Shown piece by piece: positions 57,601 to 64,000 of a stretch of DNA of 64,000 nucleotides. Made by a program: the position numbers and the translations under genes. Numbering within the stretch: position 1 is the first letter of the stretch; every line of letters starts with the position of its first letter. The DNA lies in contig CM055316.2 of the NCBI GenBank assembly GCA_029255685.2, forward strand, positions 75,576,861-75,640,860. Direction: 5' to 3'. The notes beneath the pieces were generated by a model. That model was not told the DNA's origin. It worked only from the letters and a program-made list of their open reading frames with translations, and ran no database searches. Origin of the DNA: Silene conica (Eukaryota > Streptophyta > Magnoliopsida > Caryophyllales > Caryophyllaceae).

Positions 57601-58752
57601 AACACAATGAAATTTTTTTCTATACTTGCAATGAGAATGTATCCTTAATATTTTGATTTTAGGGCATACCGAATTATTTTTGGCTATGGTTATTAAAATA
57701 ATATTTTTTTTTCTATTGAGGTTTTATGATATAAGGGACATACCGGTATATGATTGAGCCTTAAAATTTATAAACGATTTGATCAATTTTGGTTAATTTG
57801 TCAATTATAAACTTGTGTTCAGATTATTAATAATTGGCCATATGGATTTATAATAAAGGGTCTAATATTTTAGATTGTTTGATCAACACAATAAGTTGCC
57901 AAAGTAACATCTATTGTGTAAGTTGAATAATTTAGATATTATGACTACAGTGTGTGACTGAGTTTCATGCGATAATAGTCGGCGCAAAGGAAGGCTATTA
58001 TTTGGCCGAAGTTCAGTGATGCTTGTGGTGGTAAATATGTAACAATTATAAGGTTTTATGTGAATACTAAGTCGGCCCAAAGGAAGGTTTAATGTTTGAC
58101 AAGAGTTTATTGTTAATATTTGATCACTACACCAAGATGACCATTTACAAGTTAATTTTATGTCCAAAGACTAAAGTTATTGTTGTGCTAGGTATCTTGT
58201 GATGATGGGGATGCCAATATTGAATATGAAAATCAAGTTAAAGGAGTGTCTTTATGTATATGACACTCATAAGGATGCCCATAAAGCTTTTACGGTGAGT
58301 AAATTCAATTCATAAGTATTCGACGTGAGTTTATTGTCAATATTTGATTACAATTATTCAAAAAGTAGTGTTTGTGCTTAGATAATATATTTATGTTTAA
58401 CAACTAAATATTAATTTTGTAAAGACACTTTAATTATTTGAATTTATTCAAAATATAAGGATATTGTTTTGTTTATTCAATTTAACATTTATGGTTTTAT
58501 ATATCTGTTATATTCAGTTACATTCTTGATTCAGATGAAACCATTTATTGAATGAATGGTAAAAGAATGTGGAGATTTATTTCGGGTTGCGATAATCATA
58601 ACATAATTTCGAGAATGTATAATTATCACTCATAAGGATTAATGTATCGTGTCGATTCACGTGATTTGAGCATTAGTACATTTAAAATGCATGTTTAGTG
58701 ATTATCTAAGGTGAAATTATGGAAATATTTAAGGGCATTGTTAAGTCAATTC
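57601..58752. other. AT-rich DNA before the second copia LTR
   Basis: No gene recognised. Two related segments (around GTCGGCGCAAAGGAAGG at 57978 and GTCGGCCCAAAGGAAGG at 58071) are about 93 bp apart and may be a degenerate duplication. Confidence 0.35.
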
Positions 58753-59722
58753 TGTTGGAGCTAGCGTCCTCCACAGTTAGTGCGACAACATAAATAAATC
58801 TCTTAAAGATTCACAGGGTATACTTTGATTTTAATCAGTTGATTCACGTTTATCAATAACGGTTAACTTGCTAGAAGTTTGTCGTTATTGTCAAACAAAT
58901 GACGGTAATCAACTGCTCCCTAAAAGTCACACCTAAAGGATGTAATCTGAGAGATATGATTAAATGAAAATATAATCATATTGATACCTTATACGACTAA
59001 ACGGTTAGTCAATGTAATGATGATGCGATTATTTAATACTGATTAAATAATATTAGCTGAGACGAATTAAAATGTTAATTCGTAATTAAATATAAAATGT
59101 TATATTTAATAGAAGTATATGATGTAATTATTTAATACCGATTAAATAAGATAATTAAATATAAACTGTTATATTTAATAAGCGATTTATAAAGATAAAA
59201 CATTATATACAGAAGAGGATAAATAACCGAATAAGTGCACTCACACGGTTGGAGTACTCATCCTACTCGGTTATAGCCGGTTACTTGGGAGGAGTTTCGG
59301 GAGGACTCGAATATTGATTTGAGGAATCCTATCTTATGGTTATTTGCCAGGTTGTTAGTAGTATGCATAGTAAAAAAAACTCTTCTTATTAATACTACTC
59401 TATACATACCACAAATTACACGGCCAAAACAGAAGCTCTCACGCCTAAGACCTCACGTCTCCTTCATCATTCACAAAAATCAACAGTAGTTTTTGTAGTT
59501 TCTAGCTCAAGAAAATGTATTTCTCGGAGCATCTTGGGTGCAACAATTAGGAGGATATCTACTTTGATATCTGTTCTTAGCCTTATTGCGGGGACCAAAG
59601 GTGGATTCCTAATCCTTATCTTTGTATCTTGTTTTTCGTTTATGATACAATAAATCGTATCTTTTAATTTCGTTATAATCCTTCAATTATAAAGTTGGGA
59701 AGTATACAAATATTTTCCCACA
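58753..59722 (+). repeat. 5' LTR of a second, related copia element
   Basis: About 970 bp from TGTTGGAG to CCCACA, followed two bases later by a primer site. It aligns with the young element's LTR in blocks such as TTCACGTTTATCAATAACGG, CGTTATTGTCA, ACTAAACGGTTAGTCA and CTTGGGTGCAA, but with many differences and indels. It is therefore a different family of the same lineage. Confidence 0.85.
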
Positions 59723-59724
59723 AG

Positions 59725-59736
59725 TGGTATCAGAGC
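59725..59736 (+). other. primer-binding site of the second copia element
   Basis: TGGTATCAGAGC two bases after the LTR, identical to the young element's primer site. Confidence 0.9.
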
Positions 59737-60947
59737 ATCAGGTTTACAAAATTTATTATATAATTTTCATAAACGATTTTGAGAAGAAAAGAAAAAAAAT
59801 GTGTGGTATTTTTTTAAAAAATCTGCCGAAAATATTCTTTTGGGTTGTTGTTGTTTCCTTTTGATTTATTAGTATTGTTATCATTAAACAGTTAAGATGA
59901 CAGTATTATTAATTTTTAAATGTTTTAATTTGATAAATATTGAATTAGAACGTAAAAGGGAATTGCTTTGTGTTTTCTTGAACAAATTTATTTTTGCTAG
60001 ATAATCGATTTTAATCATAATCTTGATATTCATCTTAAAAGGTTAATTTGAATTACCGAGTTTGAATCAATTTTTAATAAGGATTAGATATTGATAATTG
60101 TCGATCTTGTAATACTAGCAACCCAGAATTAATTTGTTCAAGTTCATTAGTTTTAATAGAAAAGGAAAAAACTGTCGTTTTTCTTCTTCCAGTGCTTAGT
60201 TTACAGCGTTTTCATCAATTACAGCGCTTTTGTGTTGAGTTTACAGCAGTTTTATTTTGTCGAATCACTTGCAGCGTTTTATTTGCAACAGTTTTGTAAA
60301 CATGTTGTTTCTTGCAGCGCTTTTCTTTTCATCAAAACCTGCTGTTACAGCGTGTTTTTCCGAGATGCAGCAGTTTTGTGCGACGCTTTGCTGTTGTTGT
60401 AGCATTTTTTTCCGTCAAAAACCTATTTTTGCAGCGCTTATAGCCTGTTTTCAGCAGTTTCTATTTTTAAGGGCTCATTTGTTTTTTTATACATTATAAA
60501 GATTATGTGTAATTTTTGTTGTGAAAAAGTTCACAAGTTTTGATACCTATTTATTTTAAAACGGTTTAAAATAATGATGGATTGATTCATATTATACGAT
60601 AATATGAATGGGATTATGATAAATTAAAATTATTGTGATTAATTACGGAATTGTCACATAATTTAAATCATTGTTAAATTGGTGGTTTGGGTAAATTACT
60701 CTACATAATTACGGAATTATGTCTTGAAAGAATAATTTTTTTAGTTGATGCATTTTTATTATGTTGAATGTTTGAATGATTTAATTACGTTTATTTTTGC
60801 AATCGGTTGAGAAATGTAATTCTTAGTGTGGTCTTAGTAAATTATGCTTTCGTAATGAAGGAAACATAGTTTGTGATGTAAGTATGAGATCTCGAATCTC
60901 CTCTTGTGTATTATTCTTTAAATTATGTTTTTGGAATTAGATTGTAA
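59737..60947 (+). mobile_element. leader of the second copia element, truncated
   Basis: Untranslated leader with a short-repeat cassette at 60195-60470. It is followed by a stretch that matches the young element's leader (TTTTTAGTTGATGCATTTT, TTAGTGTGGTCTTAG, GAGATCTCGAATCTCC). It breaks off at 60947 where a Helitron-like end begins. No gag is reached. The 80-residue open frame at 60257 is chance. Confidence 0.75.
60195..60470 (+). repeat. CAGCG(C)TTTT / CAGCAGTTTT short-repeat cassette
   Basis: About ten copies of TTGCAGCGCTTTT, TTACAGCGTTTT and GCAGCAGTTTTG occur at 15-40 bp spacing. They occupy the same leader position as the GGTCGGTCGACC motifs in the other element, although the sequences are unrelated. 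Confidence 0.7.
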
Positions 60948-61407
60948 CTAGTTTTTAACACGTGCAAAAATGCACGGATATATTTTTAGAAAAATTGTTG
61001 TTGATAATTAACATTTACAGAATAATGACCATAATACACGAATATTTTGAAACTCAAGTTATTTTATGTTGACAATAGGTTAAAACACATATTTAAATTA
61101 AGTTTTAAAACATCGTATTGAGTACCTAAAAATGTAAATATCACTATAAAATGTAATTTGTTAGTATTTATTGTAATTTATGATAATTACGTCTTATTTA
61201 TTGTACGGTTGATTATTAGTCATAAATCGTTATTTAATAATTATGTAAAAATCAACATCATATTTTAATATATAATATATAACATATAACATATAACATA
61301 TAACATATAAGTTGACGTTATAAATGTAATCGTTTGCGTAGAAATTATTGTTTACAAAATAAATCAGAATTAAAAAGTAATATTTACAACATGAAACTAA
61401 ATGTAGG
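60948..61407 (-). mobile_element. Helitron-like 3' end, copy 1
   Basis: On the minus strand the sequence ends with hairpin CGTGCA-TTTT-TGCACG (60976-60961), about 9 bases, then CTAG (60951-60948). The next host base is T, as expected for Helitron insertion between A and T. The 460-bp terminal segment is repeated at 63455-63836. No helicase or Rep gene is visible, so any element would be non-autonomous. Confidence 0.6.
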
Positions 61408-61818
61408 CGACTATTAGGAAATTAATTCATTAAAGTTTAGTGTAGGTCCCACCATAAATGACTTTAAAAAAATAAATAATTTTTGGATTAATGACGTGGC
61501 TTCACCAGAAATTATTAATTGTTTATGTATTAATATGGATAAGATTTTTTTTCTTACAAATCGTTTTTGTCATTAAGGCTTAGTGCGCCCGTACATATAC
61601 ATAACATTACTAAATATAACAAAATAACATATAACTAAGTTTTGTACAAATCTACATTACTTTGAATACAACTCAAAATCAAATACAATAACTAAGTTTT
61701 GTACAAATCAGTAATTCTTAGGCATCTAAATTCTGGTTGTTTTCGGTAGAAAAAACAAAACATAAAGAAAAATAAATGCATCCCATAACATGATTGGGAA
61801 GAAGATGTATTTGTTTAT

Positions 61819-62857
61819 CTAACAAAATGATACTATGGAAACTGAAGTCGTAATAATATTCGGTAATTGTCCAACAATACTAGAAAATGTATCACCTATT
61901 TCAGCCAACTCTTCAGTGAAGCTAGTCTCTAGCCATGTTCCAAGTCCAGTCAGATATGTATCAGCTACAACAGTGAAGACTCCCGGAATAATTACTCGCT
62001 GCGCGTGATGGAAATAATTGAATAGATCTGAACTCCCCGAAAACACCCCAACAAAAAAACCCTCACATACACATTTCATGAACACGACAATTAAAAAAAA
62101 AAAAATTTCTTTGGAAACGTCGCACCACCAACAAGGCCACAAGCCGAGAAGCTAGTTGTATTACCGAAATCAACAAAATCATAATAGGACGCATATATCG
62201 GGCTTGTAAAGTCAAACCGGCCGATTTGAAGATTATGGGACCGTAAAATTGAAGGACACCTACTGCCGAAAACAGGGCAACCGAAGTCGAAACAAGCGTC
62301 TCAATTAGAGCAGGACGGCTAGGTGGCCCTAAGAGTAAGAATGAAGAGTTCACTTTCACCTTTCTTACTTTTCATCTCTAGTGGACTTTCAGGGAGGAAA
62401 ATAGTCAAGAAAGAAAAGTAGGATTGCAACTCCAATCAACACCTCCATAGACGACCCTCCAAACCCGATAATATGTTGATAGTGTAAAAGTTACCAAAAC
62501 AGCGAGCGTCGCTCCAACACTTGATGACATGTCATAAAGGTTCGGCCACTCGGGAGCAAATTCCGATTGAATAATCGGAATGACCTTGTCAAACAACATA
62601 TTTTTTTCTAATTTACTCAAAAAATAAGAACAGAAAGTTAAATTCATAAGTAGAGTTAGAATCTGAAATACGGTTGGATACCCGAAAATATAAAACATCG
62701 GAAGGACCCTACCCGACACCCTCTACAAACAAACCCATCCTCGCCCCATGTGAAATCAATTTGATGACCCTATACATATCAAGCTTAATATAGATTCAAA
62801 TAAAAGCGATTTAGTGTTTATCTTGATATGTTTGACTTGATAATAAAACTAACCAAA

Positions 62858-62907
<50 letters not shown>

Positions 62908-63413
62908 GAAAGCAAAAGTACGTAACGGTAAAAAAAAAAAACATACCTAACTCTACTCCACAAATCAGTTACCTGAAATGATATGGCTATATAACCACTA
63001 AATGTAAATAGTTATGTTGACTAGGCTTAACCATAATGACTGAACCAATTTATTGTTACATTTAATAATTAGATTCATAAAGATGGTGTTATAGATACAT
63101 ACCTGACTTGTTATTCCGATTCCAAGATTGAGGATTATAAAGCTGAGTAAGAATACTTTGGGGTTTGGAAGCCACAATAGCCCAATCATACCACCAATAT
63201 CGCCAAAAAAGAGTCCAATAATGTCTTCTTTCTGCCCAAGCTTCTGCTGGAATAGGATATGGCGATAACCTCAAATATTTGGCAGATTTGAGACAACACG
63301 AAAAATCCCAACGGCTGTATGTCAATATATGAGCAGTAGAGGTTGGTATTGGCATGAATCTTCTTTTGAAATTGGATTGGAAAGAATTTTTTGAAAAAGA
63401 AATTCAAACTCAA
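61819..63413 (-). pseudogene. decayed STP-type sugar transporter (MFS), with introns
   Basis: Pieces in N-to-C order on the minus strand. About 63300-63108 encodes SSRSLGRKKTLL and, after a frame change, PNPKVFLLSFIILNLGIGITSQ, ending at a GT donor. 62630-62370 encodes IPIIQSEFAPEWPNLYD, later VWRVVYGG and, in another frame, LTIFLPESPLEM. 62320-62080 encodes RPALIETLV and VGVLQFYGPIIFKSAG, then a TM8-like segment ending RRFQRNFFF. These follow the plant STP hexose/H+ symporter pattern: GRK loop, GxGxGFxNQ|intron, PLYLSEMAP, LPETP, and INVxxFYxPxxFxTxG. Frameshifts, stops and a missing C-terminal half show it is dead. Introns are kept, so it was copied as DNA. It lies between two Helitron-like ends. 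Confidence 0.6.
62860..62904. repeat. (TA)n microsatellite, about 22 repeats
   Basis: Uninterrupted TA dinucleotides inside an intron-like part of the transporter pseudogene. Confidence 0.95.
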
Positions 63414-63454
63414 TATTTGATCTACATAACAAACACACTTTAATTAAACACATA

Positions 63455-63836
63455 CTAGTTTTTAACACGTGCAAAAATGCACGGATATATTTTTAGAAAA
63501 ATTGTCGTTGATAATTAACATTTACAGAATAGTGACCATAATACACGAATATCACTACAAAATTTAATTTGTTAGTATTTATTGTAATTTATGATAATTA
63601 TGTATTATTTATTGTACGATTGATTATTAGTCATAAACCGTTATTTAATAATTATGTAAAAATCAACATCGACATTATATTTTAATATATAATATATAAT
63701 ATATAATATGTAACATACAACATATAACATATAACATATAATTTAATGTTATAAATGTAATCGTTTACGTAGAAATTATTATTTACAAAATAAATCAGAA
63801 TTAAAACGTAATATTTACACCACGAAACTAAATGTA
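63455..63836 (-). mobile_element. Helitron-like 3' end, copy 2
   Basis: Same terminal structure as copy 1: CTAG at 63458-63455, hairpin 63483-63468, host T on the minus strand. It is about 78 bp shorter through an internal deletion. It ends at 63836, where LTR sequence begins. Confidence 0.6.
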
Positions 63837-64000
63837 GGAGTACTCATCTTACTCGGTTATGGTCGGTTACTTGGGAGGAGTTTCGGGAGGACTCAAATAC
63901 TGATTTAAGGAATCCTATCTTATGGTTATTTGCTAGGTTGTTAGTAGTATGCATATGATAGAACTCTTCTTATTAATACTACTCTATACATACCACAAAT
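63837..64000 (+). repeat. fragment of the second copia LTR family, cut by the window end
   Basis: Matches 59252-59411 closely (GGAGTACTCATC, GGTTACTTGGGAGGAGTTTC and so on) with about a dozen differences. It starts in the middle of the LTR, directly at the Helitron-like segment, so it is not a complete 3' LTR. Confidence 0.8.

Noticed and set aside
58753-59722. LTR as the missing partner of the young copia at 44.2 kb
   Set aside because: It differs by many substitutions and indels and has its own primer site and leader, so it belongs to a separate, related family.
61819-63413. MATE-type or other transporter identity for the membrane protein remnant
   Set aside because: The GRK loop, the xGxGIGITSQ exon end, SEFAP, FLPESP and FYGPIIFKSAG in that order fit an MFS sugar transporter of the STP type far better.

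Overview
This is nuclear DNA from a flowering plant. The evidence is intron-containing genes with canonical GT-AG junctions, a plant class III peroxidase, a plant-specific TRM/DUF4378 protein, plant LTR retrotransposons with an initiator-Met-tRNA primer site, and Stowaway, Tourist and hAT miniature elements. A eudicot is likely. Several repeat families look like ones common in Caryophyllales, but that placement is only a guess. The window is AT-rich, gene-poor and built mostly of nested mobile elements.

Layout. 0.1-0.9 kb is a degenerate ~195-bp tandem repeat. 2.3-5.8 kb holds broken exons of a conserved plant gene I do not recognise. 8.1-8.9 kb is one hAT-type element inside another. 16.9-19.3 kb (minus) is a four-exon TRM-like gene with Stowaway remnants in two of its small introns. 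20.0-21.1 kb is a three-level nest (hAT MITE > SINE > MITE). 25.7-26.8 kb is a dead MULE/FAR1-type transposase. 27-36 kb carries several MITEs with clear target duplications. 38.8-40.6 kb is a poly(A)-tailed, LINE-type insertion with a 17-bp target duplication and an unusually hairpin-rich 5' part. 41.7-42.8 kb (minus) is an intact three-exon secretory peroxidase (PER66-like).

44.2-52.8 kb is a very young Ty1/copia element. Its two 998-bp LTRs differ at one site, its 5-bp target duplication is exact, and its gag-pol is open except for one in-frame TGA. It sits inside an older locus (44.16-55.35 kb, without the copia). That locus holds head-to-head copies of a different copia gag start flanking about 5.6 copies of a 350-bp unit, and each complete unit contains a 40-bp-stem hairpin. 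14-bp direct repeats bound the whole locus. 56.2-57.6 kb is a diverged ~300-bp tandem repeat. 58.75-60.95 kb is the LTR and leader of a second, related copia element, cut off by a Helitron-like 3' end. A decayed STP-type sugar transporter (minus) lies at 61.8-63.4 kb between two such Helitron-like ends, and a fragment of the second LTR family closes the window.

Only the TRM-like gene and the peroxidase look like functional host genes, and nothing suggests they work together. I see no operon-like or defence-like gene system. The most unusual things are the gag-derived hairpin array, the covarying stem-loops in the LINE-type 5' part, and the rapidly diverging short-repeat cassettes in the two copia leaders.
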